From assembly GCF_009796285.1 (NCBI RefSeq), contig NZ_CP047020.1:5704001-5768000 (forward strand): a stretch of DNA of 64,000 nucleotides, given 5' to 3'. The DNA comes from Streptomyces broussonetiae. GTDB lineage: Bacteria > Actinomycetota > Actinomycetes > Streptomycetales > Streptomycetaceae. Positions 48,369 to 57,030 of the stretch are shown piece after piece (within the stretch, counting starts at the first letter, position 1; every line of letters begins with the position of its first letter). The translations under genes were made by a program, and so were the position numbers. The notes beneath the pieces are model-generated. The model searched no databases and was not told the origin of the DNA. It was given only the letters and a program-made list of their open reading frames with translations.

Positions 48369-49358
48369 ATGACCCGCACTCCCGTGAACGTCACCGTCAC
48401 CGGCGCGGCCGGCCAGATCGGTTACGCCCTGCTCTTCCGCATCGCCTCCGGCCAGCTGCTCGGCGCGGACGTGCCGGTCAGGCTGCGCCTCCTGGAGATC
48501 ACCCCCGCGCTCAAGGCCGCCGAGGGCACCGCGATGGAGCTGGACGACTGCGCGTTCCCGCTGCTCCAGGGCATCGACATCACGGACGACCCGAACGTCG
48601 CCTTCGACGGCACCAACGTGGCCCTCCTGGTCGGCGCCCGCCCGCGTACCAAGGGCATGGAGCGCGGTGACCTGCTGGAGGCCAACGGCGGCATCTTCAA
48701 GCCGCAGGGCAAGGCCATCAACGACCACGCGGCGGACGACATCAAGGTCCTCGTCGTCGGCAACCCGGCCAACACCAACGCGCTCATCGCGCAGGCCGCC
48801 GCGCCGGACGTCCCGGCCGAGCGCTTCACCGCGATGACCCGCCTGGACCACAACCGCGCGCTGACCCAGCTGGCGAAGAAGACGGGCTCCACGGTCGCCG
48901 ACATCAAGCGCCTGACCATCTGGGGCAACCACTCCGCGACCCAGTACCCGGACATCTTCCACGCCACGGTCGCCGGCAAGAACGCCGCCGAGGTCGTGGG
49001 CGACGAGAAGTGGCTGGCCGACGAGTTCATCCCGACCGTCGCCAAGCGCGGTGCCGCGATCATCGAGGCCCGTGGCGCGTCCTCCGCCGCGTCCGCCGCC
49101 AACGCCGCGATCGACCACGTGTACACCTGGGTCAACGGCACCGCCGAGGGCGACTGGACCTCCATGGGCATCCCGTCGGACGGCTCCTACGGTGTCCCGG
49201 AGGGCCTGATCTCCTCCTTCCCGGTCACCACCAAGGACGGCAAGTACGAGATCGTCCAGGGCCTGGACATCAACGAGTTCTCCCGCGCCCGCATCGACGC
49301 CTCCGTCAAGGAGCTGGAGGAGGAGCGCGAGGCGGTCCGCGGCCTCGGCCTCATCTAA
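48369..49358 (+). CDS. mdh: Malate dehydrogenase
   Basis: 329 residues. It oxidises malate to oxaloacetate with NAD in the TCA cycle. NAD-binding TGAAGQIGYALLFRIA (11-26); substrate arginines near 93 and 99 in GARPRTKGMERGDLL; catalytic pair Asp160 (TRLDHNRA) and His188 (WGNHSATQYPD). Length and motifs fit the longer MDH type of actinobacteria. The ATG is preceded by ACGGAGAA. Confidence 0.96.
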   Translation: MTRTPVNVTVTGAAGQIGYALLFRIASGQLLGADVPVRLRLLEITPALKAAEGTAMELDDCAFPLLQGIDITDDPNVAFDGTNVALLVGARPRTKGMERGDLLEANGGIFKPQGKAINDHAADDIKVLVVGNPANTNALIAQAAAPDVPAERFTAMTRLDHNRALTQLAKKTGSTVADIKRLTIWGNHSATQYPDIFHATVAGKNAAEVVGDEKWLADEFIPTVAKRGAAIIEARGASSAASAANAAIDHVYTWVNGTAEGDWTSMGIPSDGSYGVPEGLISSFPVTTKDGKYEIVQGLDINEFSRARIDASVKELEEEREAVRGLGLI

Positions 49359-49385
49359 ATACCCGCGAGGGTAAATACCCTGCGA

Positions 49386-49419
49386 GGGCCCCGCTCAGGT
49401 TTCCTTCCGAGCGGGGCCC
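49386..49419. terminator. Terminator of mdh
   Basis: GGGCCCCGCTC and GAGCGGGGCCC form an 11-bp stem with a 12-base loop. Just before it, AAATACCC-GCGAGGG is repeated twice (49357-49388). It also faces the convergent MFS gene. Confidence 0.8.
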
Positions 49420-49433
49420 ACGTGCGTCTTCGG

Positions 49434-50879
49434 CTACCTGCCCCGGGGCAGGGGGGCCGCTGCCGGGCGCTGGTCGGCTGTGGTCGGCCGCGCCCCGCGG
49501 CGCAGCCGCACGGCGGCACGGCCCCGCGCTCCTTCAGGGCCCTTTCCGTATCCGGCGACCACCAGTGCCGTCGCGGCCAGCACCACGACCGCCACCGTGC
49601 GCAGGGCCGGGCCCATGCCGTGCAGGAGATCGGAGTGGGCGGACAGGACGGTGCCGGTGACCGCGACGCCGAGGGCCGCGCCGGTCTCGCGGGCGGTGGT
49701 GCCGAGGCCGGAGCCGAGCCCCGCCCGGTGGGCGGGGAGCGAGGTGACCACGCCGTACGTCAGCGCGGGCATGGACAGTCCGGCGCCGGCCGAGATGACC
49801 AGCAGCCAGCAGACGAACTCCCCGTAGGGCGTCGCCGCGTCGGCCGTGGACGCGCCGAGCAGGCCCACGCCGATGAGTGCGAGACCGGCGCCGATGACCG
49901 CGCGGGGCCGGGCCGCCCAGCGGGTGGCCAGCTTCTGGGCACCGGCCATGCCGACCACCAGCGGCATGATCGCCACCCCAGTGACGGCGGCGCCGTAGCC
50001 CTTCACGCCCTGCAGGTACTGCGAGTTGACGAGGAACAGGGCGAACATTCCGAAGAAGCAGGTGGCCGTGCCGAGACAGGCGGCGCGCAGGCGGGGGGAG
50101 GCGAAGACCCGCGGGTCGAACAGCGGGGCGGACGCGCGCAGGGCGTGCAGGGTGAAGCCGGTGATCAGCAGCGCGCCCGCCGTGAAGGCGCCGAGGATGC
50201 GCGCGGAGGTCCAGCCGTAGCCCGGTCCCTCGATGATGCCGAACAGGACGGCGACCAGGCCCGCGGTGAGCAGCAGGGTGCCGAGCGGGTCGGGGTTGCT
50301 GTGGGCTGAGCGCTCGGTGCGCGGGGTGGTGACGCCGACGGCCACGGCCAGCACGCCCGCGAGCGGGACCATCACCGCGAACAGGGCACGCCAGCTGAGG
50401 AACTGCCCGGCCAGCCCGCCGCCCAGGTTGCCCGCCGCGCCGCCCACACCGATCGCCAGGGTCCAGGAGCCCAGCGAGCGGGCCCGGTGCTCGGGCGCGG
50501 ACAGCTGCATCAGGATCGACAGGGTGGACGGCGTGATCAGCGCGGCTCCGGCGCCGGACAGGCCCCGGCCCGCTATCAGCAGAGCCGGGCCGGTGGCGAG
50601 CGCGCTGGTGGCGGCGCCCGCCGCGAACAGGCCGAGCCCGGCGAGCAGGGCGCCCTTGCGGCCGTACCGGTCGCCGAGGGCGCCGGCCGGGATCAGCAGC
50701 CCCGCGAAGACGATGACGTAGGCGTCGATCGTCCACAGGACCTCGGTGTGCGAGGGGTGCAGCGCAGACGAACTCAGCTGTGGAACAAGGAGGTTGACTG
50801 CGGCCACCATGCTCTGTGCGACGAGCACGCAGGCGCACAGCGCGAGCAGGGTGGGACGTTTCAGGGCGTGCGCGGGCAC
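49434..50879 (-). CDS. MFS drug-exporter-like transporter (DHA2 type)
   Basis: 481 residues, 12-14 membrane helices. The second loop has GDRYGRKGALLAG, the conserved MFS motif A, and the N-terminal part matches QacA/SmvA-like proton-driven exporters (VNLLVPQL, VLWTIDAYVIVFAGLLIPAGALGD). GGAGGAGCC precedes the GTG. It is divergent from a LysR regulator, the usual arrangement for a substrate-induced exporter. Confidence 0.88.
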   Translation of the reverse strand: MPAHALKRPTLLALCACVLVAQSMVAAVNLLVPQLSSSALHPSHTEVLWTIDAYVIVFAGLLIPAGALGDRYGRKGALLAGLGLFAAGAATSALATGPALLIAGRGLSGAGAALITPSTLSILMQLSAPEHRARSLGSWTLAIGVGGAAGNLGGGLAGQFLSWRALFAVMVPLAGVLAVAVGVTTPRTERSAHSNPDPLGTLLLTAGLVAVLFGIIEGPGYGWTSARILGAFTAGALLITGFTLHALRASAPLFDPRVFASPRLRAACLGTATCFFGMFALFLVNSQYLQGVKGYGAAVTGVAIMPLVVGMAGAQKLATRWAARPRAVIGAGLALIGVGLLGASTADAATPYGEFVCWLLVISAGAGLSMPALTYGVVTSLPAHRAGLGSGLGTTARETGAALGVAVTGTVLSAHSDLLHGMGPALRTVAVVVLAATALVVAGYGKGPEGARGRAAVRLRRGARPTTADQRPAAAPLPRGR

Positions 50880-50955
50880 GGCTCCTCCCGGGAGCTTGGG
50901 TGGCTGGTGTGGGATGCGCTCTCACCGTAGGCTCGCCAGTGACCTGCTTTTCCAG

Positions 50956-50968
50956 TGCAACCTTTGCA
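50956..50968. promoter_or_regulatory. LysR-type operator candidate
   Basis: TGCAA-CCT-TTGCA fits the T-N11-A pattern of LysR sites and lies in the 103-base gap between the exporter and regulator genes. Confidence 0.5.
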
Positions 50969-50982
50969 AGGAATACCTGCAC

Positions 50983-51912
50983 ATGACGCAATCCACGGGG
51001 CTGGACCTGAATCTGCTGGTGGCGCTGGACGTGCTGCTGGAGGAGCAGAGCGTGCAGGGCGCCGCGCACCGGCTGCATCTGTCCGAGCCCGCCATGAGCC
51101 GCACCCTCGGCCGGATCCGCAAGGTGCTCGGTGACCCCGTCCTGGTGCGTGCCGGACGCCGGATGGTGCCCACCCCGCACGCGCTCGCCGTACGTGCCGA
51201 GGTGAGCGCGGTGGTGGAGCGGGCCCGGGCCCTGTTCGCGCCGGGCCGGGACACCGACCTGCGCACGGTGTCCCGGACGTTCACGATCCTCGGACACGAC
51301 GCCATCGCCGCCAGGCAGGGCGCCGCCCTCTTCGCCCGCGCCGCCCGCGAGGCCCCCGGGATCAGCCTGCGTTTCCTGTCCGAGAGCCATGTCGACGCCC
51401 CGTTCCTGCGCCAGGGCACCGCCGATCTGGAGGTCGGGGTGATCGACTCCACCGCACCCGAGGTGCATGTGGAGACGGTCTACGAGGAACGCATGCTCGG
51501 CGTCGTGCGCTCAGGGCACCCGCTGCTCGCCGGGGAGCTGACGCCCGAGCGGTTCGCCGGCGCGGCGGGGCATCTGAGCGTCTCGCGGCGCGGCAGACAG
51601 CACGGCCCGATCGACACCGCCCTGGCCGAACTCGGCCTCGGGCGCCGGGTGGTGGGGAGCGTGGGCACCTATCCCGCCTCTCTCTTCGTGCTGCGCGAGA
51701 CCGACCTGATCGGACTGATCACCTCCTACGGCCGCCCGCTGGCCCACGCCCTCGGCCTGGTCACCTTCGAGATCCCCCTCAGGCTTCCGGTGGTGAGCGT
51801 GGGTCTGGCCTGGCACCCGCGCCATGACGCCGACCCCGCCCACGCCTGGCTGCGCGACTGCGTACGCGAGCTGATGGCCGAGGGGCCGGCCGGCCAGGAC
51901 TCGTCCGGCTGA
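50983..51912 (+). CDS. LysR-family regulator
   Basis: 309 residues. N-terminal winged helix (LDLNLLVALDVLLEEQSVQGAAHRLHLSEPAMSRTLGRIRKVLG, about 8-50) and a C-terminal ligand domain of the NodD/PnbR-like type. AAGGAA is nine bases before the ATG. It likely controls the divergent exporter and itself. Confidence 0.88.
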   Translation: MTQSTGLDLNLLVALDVLLEEQSVQGAAHRLHLSEPAMSRTLGRIRKVLGDPVLVRAGRRMVPTPHALAVRAEVSAVVERARALFAPGRDTDLRTVSRTFTILGHDAIAARQGAALFARAAREAPGISLRFLSESHVDAPFLRQGTADLEVGVIDSTAPEVHVETVYEERMLGVVRSGHPLLAGELTPERFAGAAGHLSVSRRGRQHGPIDTALAELGLGRRVVGSVGTYPASLFVLRETDLIGLITSYGRPLAHALGLVTFEIPLRLPVVSVGLAWHPRHDADPAHAWLRDCVRELMAEGPAGQDSSG

Positions 51913-52087
51913 TCAGGCCGTCGCGGCCGGCTGCCCTGCCGGACCGGCCTCGTGGGGGCGTCGACGGGCTTCCGCCACCGGCTGCGCCGACACCGGCCAT
52001 CACCCGTGTGGGGGAGGGCGCCGCACCGGCCGCACGGCGGCCTCACTCGTTCGCGGCGCGTGCCGGGCGCCGGGCCGCCGCCGCTCC

Positions 52088-52093
52088 TACCGT
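52088..52093 (+). promoter_or_regulatory. Leaderless -10 box of the MarR gene
   Basis: TACCGT ends six bases before the ATG at 52100; there is no Shine-Dalgarno. The start codon probably coincides with the transcription start. Confidence 0.5.
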
Positions 52094-52099
52094 GGCCCC

Positions 52100-52573
52100 A
52101 TGACGACCGTCCCCGCCTCCTCCCCGTCGACCGCCCCGTCGGCCGTCCAGCCCGTCGGCTACTGGACCTGGGCCGCCCATCAGGCCGTCGTACGACATCT
52201 GCGCGGCGCCCTGGCCGGAATCGATCTCACCCAGCCGCAGTGGTGGGTCCTGAAGGACATCGCCGCCGAATCCGCCCCCCGTACCCGGTCCGAACTGCAG
52301 GACCGCCTGGCCGTGCACCTCGACGCCGGCCCGGAGGAGATCGGCCGCGCCATCGACACGCTCACCGCCCGCGAGTGGCTGACCGCCGACGAGGCCGGCC
52401 GGGTGCACGCCACCGACGCAGGCCGGGCGGCGACCCGGCGCGCCGTCGACGTCCTCCAGCGGGTGCGCGCCGAGATCCACGACGGCATCCCGGAGGAGGA
52501 GTACGCCACCACGCTGGACGTCCTGCGCCGGATGATCCGCAACCTGGGGGGCCGGGCCGACCTGTATCCCTGA
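52100..52573 (+). CDS. MarR-family regulator
   Basis: 157 residues. Winged helix-turn-helix region about 50-115 (PRTRSELQDRLAVHLDAGPEEIGRAIDTLTAREWLTADEAGRVHATDAGRAAT) flanked by dimer helices. The lead YWTWAAHQAVVRHLRGALAGIDLTQPQWWVLKD is typical. No cognate operator identified; the exporter, the betaine operon or an unlinked gene could be targets. Likely leaderless. Confidence 0.85.
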   Translation: MTTVPASSPSTAPSAVQPVGYWTWAAHQAVVRHLRGALAGIDLTQPQWWVLKDIAAESAPRTRSELQDRLAVHLDAGPEEIGRAIDTLTAREWLTADEAGRVHATDAGRAATRRAVDVLQRVRAEIHDGIPEEEYATTLDVLRRMIRNLGGRADLYP

Positions 52574-52610
52574 TCGCCCCGCGTTCCCGCACGGTCCTGA
52601 ACGGCCCCGG

Positions 52611-52633
52611 ATCCCCGGCCCCGTGCCGGGGAT
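52611..52633 (+). terminator. Terminator after MarR gene
   Basis: ATCCCCGGC, five bases, GCCGGGGAT: nine-bp stem 38 bases after the stop. Confidence 0.6.
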
Positions 52634-52681
52634 TGGCGTGCCACCTTCAAGCAGACCCGCCAGACGGCCTTCTTTGCCCCT

Positions 52682-52722
52682 TTTCGACCGCATTTTCAGT
52701 GACGAGGCGCACTTTCGACCGC
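52682..52722 (+). promoter_or_regulatory. Direct repeats TTTCGACCGC upstream of betaine operon
   Basis: TTTCGACCGC occurs at 52682-52691 and 52713-52722, 31 bases apart (three helical turns), about 110 bases before the aldehyde dehydrogenase start. A perfect GCCTGCGCAGGC palindrome (52735-52746) and GTGACAC repeats (52771-52790) follow. This is a likely regulatory region. Confidence 0.45.
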
Positions 52723-52827
52723 GGATTGCGCATGCCTGCGCAGGCCCGGGGCAGGCGGACGCGGCCCCCGAGGGTGACACGTGTGTGACACAGGGGCATG
52801 GATCAGGAACGGAAGGCAACACCGATC

Positions 52828-54348
52828 ATGGCGGACAGAACGGAACGACAGGCCCGGGCGACCATCCACGCGGCAGGTGCGTGGCTGGAAGCGGTCTCCG
52901 GTGCGACGCGCGAGATCCTGGACCCCGCGGACGCCCGGCCGTTCGCCGTGGTGGCGGAGGGTGACGAGAAGGACGCCGAGCGAGCGGTGGCCGCGGCCCG
53001 GCAGGCCTTCGACCAGGGGCCCTGGCCCTTCACTCCGGTCGCCGAGCGGGCCGCACTGCTGCGCCGCGTCGCCGACCTCCTCGTACGCGACCGCGAAGCG
53101 CTCGGCCTGCTGGAGAGCCGGGACGCGGGCAAGACCGTCGAGGAGGGCCGGATCGACATCGACTGTGTCGCCGACGCCTTCCGCTACTTCGCCGACCTGG
53201 TCGCAGCCGAGGCACCCGGCCGGGTGGTGGACGCGGGCTCGCCGGACATCCACAGCGTGGTCGTGCACGAGCCGGTCGGTGTCTGCGCGCTGATCACCCC
53301 CTGGAACTACCCGCTGCTCCAGGCCAGTTGGAAGATCGCCCCGGCGCTCGCCGCCGGCAACACCTTCGTCGTCAAGCCCAGCGAGATCACCCCGATGACC
53401 ACCATCGCGCTGATCGAGCTGCTGGCGGAGGCCGGGCTGCCCGACGGGGTCGCCAACCTCGTCACCGGGCCCGGCCACACCGTCGGCGCCCGGCTCGCCG
53501 AGCACCCCGACGTCGACCTGGTCTCCTTCACCGGCGGCCTGGTCAGCGGCACCAAGGTCACCCAGGCCGCCGCGCCCACCGTGAAGAAGGTCGCGCTCGA
53601 ACTCGGCGGCAAGAACCCCAACGTCGTCTTCGCCGACGCCCTGGCCACCGAGGACGGCTTCGACACCGCCGTGGACCAGGCACTCAACGCGGCCTTCATC
53701 CACAGCGGCCAGGTCTGCTCGGCCGGCGCCCGCCTCATCGTCGAGGAGTCGGTCCGGGACCGCTTCGTCACCGAACTCGCCCGCCGGGCCCAGCGGATCC
53801 GGCTCGGGCGAGGCACCGCCGACGGCGTCGAGTGCGGCCCGCTCGTCTCCGCGCAGCAGCGCGAGAAGGTGGAGGCCCACATCGCCTCCGCGCTGGCCGA
53901 GGGCGCGGTGCTGCGTTGCGGCGGCAAGCGGCCCGAGCCGAGCGAAGTCCGGCCGCAGGACGGGTACTTCTACGAGCCGACCGTGCTCGACGCCTGCCAC
54001 CGCGAGATGAGGGTCGTACGGGAAGAGGTCTTCGGACCGGTCCTGACCGTCGAGACCTTCCGCACCGAGGAAGAGGCCGTCCGCCTCGCCAACGACACCG
54101 AGTACGGCCTCGCCGGCGCCGTGTGGACCGCCGACGCGGGCCGGGCCCGCCGGGTCGCCGGACGCCTGCGCCACGGCACCGTCTGGATCAACGACTTCCA
54201 CCCCTACCTGCCGCAGGCGGAGTGGGGCGGCTTCGGCAAGAGCGGCACCGGCCGCGAGCTGGGGCCGGCCGGACTCGCCGAGTACCGCGAGACCAAGCAC
54301 GTCTACCAGAACCTCGCGCCCCGGCCCGTGCGCTGGTTCGCCGGCTGA
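52828..54348 (+). CDS. Betaine-aldehyde-type aldehyde dehydrogenase
   Basis: 506 residues from the ATG at 52828 (GGAAGG 11 bases upstream; an ATG ten codons earlier is possible). Catalytic Glu258 (LELGGKNP) and Cys297 (GQVCSAG); TGGLVSGTKV in the NAD site. Context with a GMC oxidase and a betaine transporter suggests oxidation of betaine aldehyde to glycine betaine, an osmoprotectant. Family and pathway are confident; substrate is inferred from neighbours. Confidence 0.85.
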   Translation: MADRTERQARATIHAAGAWLEAVSGATREILDPADARPFAVVAEGDEKDAERAVAAARQAFDQGPWPFTPVAERAALLRRVADLLVRDREALGLLESRDAGKTVEEGRIDIDCVADAFRYFADLVAAEAPGRVVDAGSPDIHSVVVHEPVGVCALITPWNYPLLQASWKIAPALAAGNTFVVKPSEITPMTTIALIELLAEAGLPDGVANLVTGPGHTVGARLAEHPDVDLVSFTGGLVSGTKVTQAAAPTVKKVALELGGKNPNVVFADALATEDGFDTAVDQALNAAFIHSGQVCSAGARLIVEESVRDRFVTELARRAQRIRLGRGTADGVECGPLVSAQQREKVEAHIASALAEGAVLRCGGKRPEPSEVRPQDGYFYEPTVLDACHREMRVVREEVFGPVLTVETFRTEEEAVRLANDTEYGLAGAVWTADAGRARRVAGRLRHGTVWINDFHPYLPQAEWGGFGKSGTGRELGPAGLAEYRETKHVYQNLAPRPVRWFAG

Positions 54349-54391
54349 TCCCCCGACTCCCGTACGCAGCACGTCCCTTCGGAGTACCACC

Positions 54392-55933
54392 ATGCCCCCT
54401 TCCTCTGCCACTCCCCACCTCTACGACTACGTCGTCATCGGCGGCGGCACCGCAGGCTCCGTCATCGCCTCCCGCCTCACCGAGAACCCCGATGTCACGG
54501 TCGCCGTCATCGAGGGCGGCCCCAGCGACGTCGACCGCGACGACGTCCTCACCCTGCGGCGCTGGATGGGCCTGCTCGGCGGCGACCTCGACTACGACTA
54601 CCCGACCACCGAGCAGCCGCGCGGCAACTCCCACATCCGGCACAGCCGCGCCCGTGTCCTCGGCGGCTGCTCCTCCCACAACACGCTCATCTCCTTCAAG
54701 CCGCTCCCGTCCGACTGGGACGAGTGGGAGCAGGCCGGCGCCAAGGGCTGGGGCGCCGTGCCGATGGAGGCCTACTTCGCGCGCCTGAAGAACAACATCG
54801 TCTCCGTCGACGAGAAGGACCGCAACGCCATCGCCCGCGACTTCGTCGACGCCGCGCAGTCGGCGCTCGGCGTCCCGCGCGTCGAGGGCTTCAACAAGAA
54901 GCCGTTCACCGAGGGCGCCGGCTTCTTCGACCTCGCCTACCACCCGGAGAACAACAAGCGCTCCTCGGCGTCGGTGGCGTATCTGCACCCGGTCATGGAC
55001 GAGCGCCCCAATCTGACGATCCTGCTGGAGACCTGGGCGTACCGGCTGGAGCTGGACGGCACCCGTGCCGAGGGCGTCCATGTGCGCACCAAGGACGGAG
55101 AGGAACTGCTGATACGGGCCCGGCGCGAGGTCGTGCTGTGCGCCGGCGCCGTCGACTCCCCGCGGCTGCTGATGCACTCGGGCATCGGCCCGGGCCAGGA
55201 TCTGGAGGCGCTCGGCATCCCGGTCGTCCACGACCTGCCGGGCGTCGGCGAGAACCTGCTCGACCACCCCGAGTCGGTGATCGTCTGGGAGACCCACGGG
55301 CCGATCCCGGAGAACTCCGCGATGGACTCCGACGCGGGCCTGTTCGTACGCCGCGACCCCGGCCACGCGGGCCCGGACCTGATGTTCCACTTCTACCAGA
55401 TCCCGTTCACGGACAACCCGGAGCGCCTCGGCTACGAACGCCCGCGGTACGGGGTCTCGATGACCCCGAACATCCCCAAGCCCAGGTCCCGCGGCCGGCT
55501 GTACCTGACCAGCGCCGACCCGGCCGTGAAGCCCGCCCTGGACTTCCGCTACTTCACCGACGAGGACGACTACGACGGCCGGACCCTGGTCGACGGCATC
55601 CGCATCGCCCGCGAGATCGCCCGGGCCGAGCCGCTGGCCGGCTGGCTCAAGCGCGAGGTGTGCCCCGGCCCGCAGGTCACCGGCGACGAGGAGCTGAGCG
55701 AGTACGCCCGCAAGGTCGCGCACACCGTCTACCACCCGGCCGGCACCTGCAGGATGGGCGCGGCGGACGACGAACTCGCGGTCGTGGACCCGGAGTTGAG
55801 GATCCGCGGCCTGGACGGCATCCGGATCGCGGACGCCTCCGTCTTCCCGACGATGACCGCTGTGAACCCGATGATCGGAGTGCTCATGGTCGGGGAGAAG
55901 GCCGTCGACCTGATCGGTGGTGAGGCCCGATGA
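54392..55933 (+). CDS. GMC oxidoreductase, choline dehydrogenase-like
   Basis: 513 residues. FAD-binding GGGTAGSVIASRL (about 13-25), GMC signatures RARVLGGCSSHN and GAVDSPRLLMHSGIG, and the C-terminal TVYHPAGTCRMG with active-site His. It probably oxidises choline to betaine aldehyde for the preceding enzyme. FAD-dependent, soluble. TGA overlaps the next ATG. GGAG lies eight bases before the start. Confidence 0.86.
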   Translation: MPPSSATPHLYDYVVIGGGTAGSVIASRLTENPDVTVAVIEGGPSDVDRDDVLTLRRWMGLLGGDLDYDYPTTEQPRGNSHIRHSRARVLGGCSSHNTLISFKPLPSDWDEWEQAGAKGWGAVPMEAYFARLKNNIVSVDEKDRNAIARDFVDAAQSALGVPRVEGFNKKPFTEGAGFFDLAYHPENNKRSSASVAYLHPVMDERPNLTILLETWAYRLELDGTRAEGVHVRTKDGEELLIRARREVVLCAGAVDSPRLLMHSGIGPGQDLEALGIPVVHDLPGVGENLLDHPESVIVWETHGPIPENSAMDSDAGLFVRRDPGHAGPDLMFHFYQIPFTDNPERLGYERPRYGVSMTPNIPKPRSRGRLYLTSADPAVKPALDFRYFTDEDDYDGRTLVDGIRIAREIARAEPLAGWLKREVCPGPQVTGDEELSEYARKVAHTVYHPAGTCRMGAADDELAVVDPELRIRGLDGIRIADASVFPTMTAVNPMIGVLMVGEKAVDLIGGEAR

Positions 55934-57030
55934 GCGCCACCGTCCCCACGCGCAAGCCGCCCACCGGGGCCGGCGCCGACACGCCCGTCTTCGCCGTCTC
56001 CGGCCTGTGGAAGGTGTTCGGCCCCAAGTCCGAGCGCGTCCCCGCCGACCCGGAACTCACCGCGCTCGACCCCGCCGGCCTGCGCGCCCGCACCGGCTGC
56101 ACGGCCGCCGTCCGGGACGTCTCCTTCGACGTCCGCAAGGGCGAGGTCTTCGTCGTCATGGGCCTGTCCGGCTCCGGCAAGTCCACCCTGGTCCGCTGCC
56201 TGACCCGGCTCATCGAGCCGACGGCCGGCACCATCGCGATCGACGGCGAGGACGTCCGCGCCATGGACAAGGCCCGCCTGCGCGAGCTGCGCCGGCATCG
56301 CGCCGCCATGGTCTTCCAGCACTTCGGGCTGCTCCCGCACCGCACGGTCCTCGACAACGTCGCCTACGGCCTGGAGATCCAGGGCGTCGGCCGGGCCGAA
56401 CGGCGCGAGCGTGCCGCCGAGGTCGTCAAGAAGGTCGGTCTGGAGGGCATGGAGAAGCGCCGCCCGAGCCAGCTCTCCGGCGGCCAGCGCCAGCGCGTGG
56501 GCCTGGCCAGGGCCCTGGCGGTCGACCCCGAGGTCCTCCTCTTCGACGAGCCGTTCAGCGCCCTGGACCCGCTCATCCGGCGCGACATGCAGGACGAGGT
56601 GGCCCGGCTGCACCGCGAGGAGGGCCGCACGATGGTCTTCATCACCCACGACCTCGCCGAGGCCCTCAAGCTCGGCGACCGCATCGCCCTGATGCGCGAC
56701 GGCCGGGTCGTCCAGCTGGGCACCCCGGAGGAGATCGTCGGCTCCCCGGCCGACGACTACGTCCGCGAGTTCGTCCGAGAGGTGCCGCGCGAGCAGGTCA
56801 TGACCGTGCGTACGGCGATGAAGCCGGGCCCCTGCGGCGGCCCGGAACACCCGGGCGCACTCGCCCCGGACGCGGTGGTCGCGGACGCGATCAGGACGGT
56901 GGCCGGCCTCGGCGCCCCCGCCTGCGTGGTCCAGGACGGCCGGTGCCTGGGAGTGGTCGACCACGAGCGTCTGCTGGACGTGGTGGCCGGCCTGGCCGGC
57001 ACACCGAACACCACCCCGGAGGCCGTCTGA
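55930..57030 (+). CDS. Glycine betaine/proline ABC transporter ATPase
   Basis: 366 residues. Walker A GLSGSGKST, Q-loop VFQHFGLLPHR, signature LSGGQRQRV, Walker B VLLFDEP, switch His in FITHD. The C-terminal extension (about 290-366, ACVVQDGRCLGVVDHERLLDVV) is a single CBS-like module, as in OpuA/ProV where CBS parts sense ionic strength. It overlaps the GMC gene and the permease (TGATG). Confidence 0.93.
   Translation: MSATVPTRKPPTGAGADTPVFAVSGLWKVFGPKSERVPADPELTALDPAGLRARTGCTAAVRDVSFDVRKGEVFVVMGLSGSGKSTLVRCLTRLIEPTAGTIAIDGEDVRAMDKARLRELRRHRAAMVFQHFGLLPHRTVLDNVAYGLEIQGVGRAERRERAAEVVKKVGLEGMEKRRPSQLSGGQRQRVGLARALAVDPEVLLFDEPFSALDPLIRRDMQDEVARLHREEGRTMVFITHDLAEALKLGDRIALMRDGRVVQLGTPEEIVGSPADDYVREFVREVPREQVMTVRTAMKPGPCGGPEHPGALAPDAVVADAIRTVAGLGAPACVVQDGRCLGVVDHERLLDVVAGLAGTPNTTPEAV

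Noticed and set aside
46293..49118. 940-codon minus-strand frame opposite DUF2690 and mdh genes
   Set aside because: Shadow of strong plus-strand genes with no recognisable domain.
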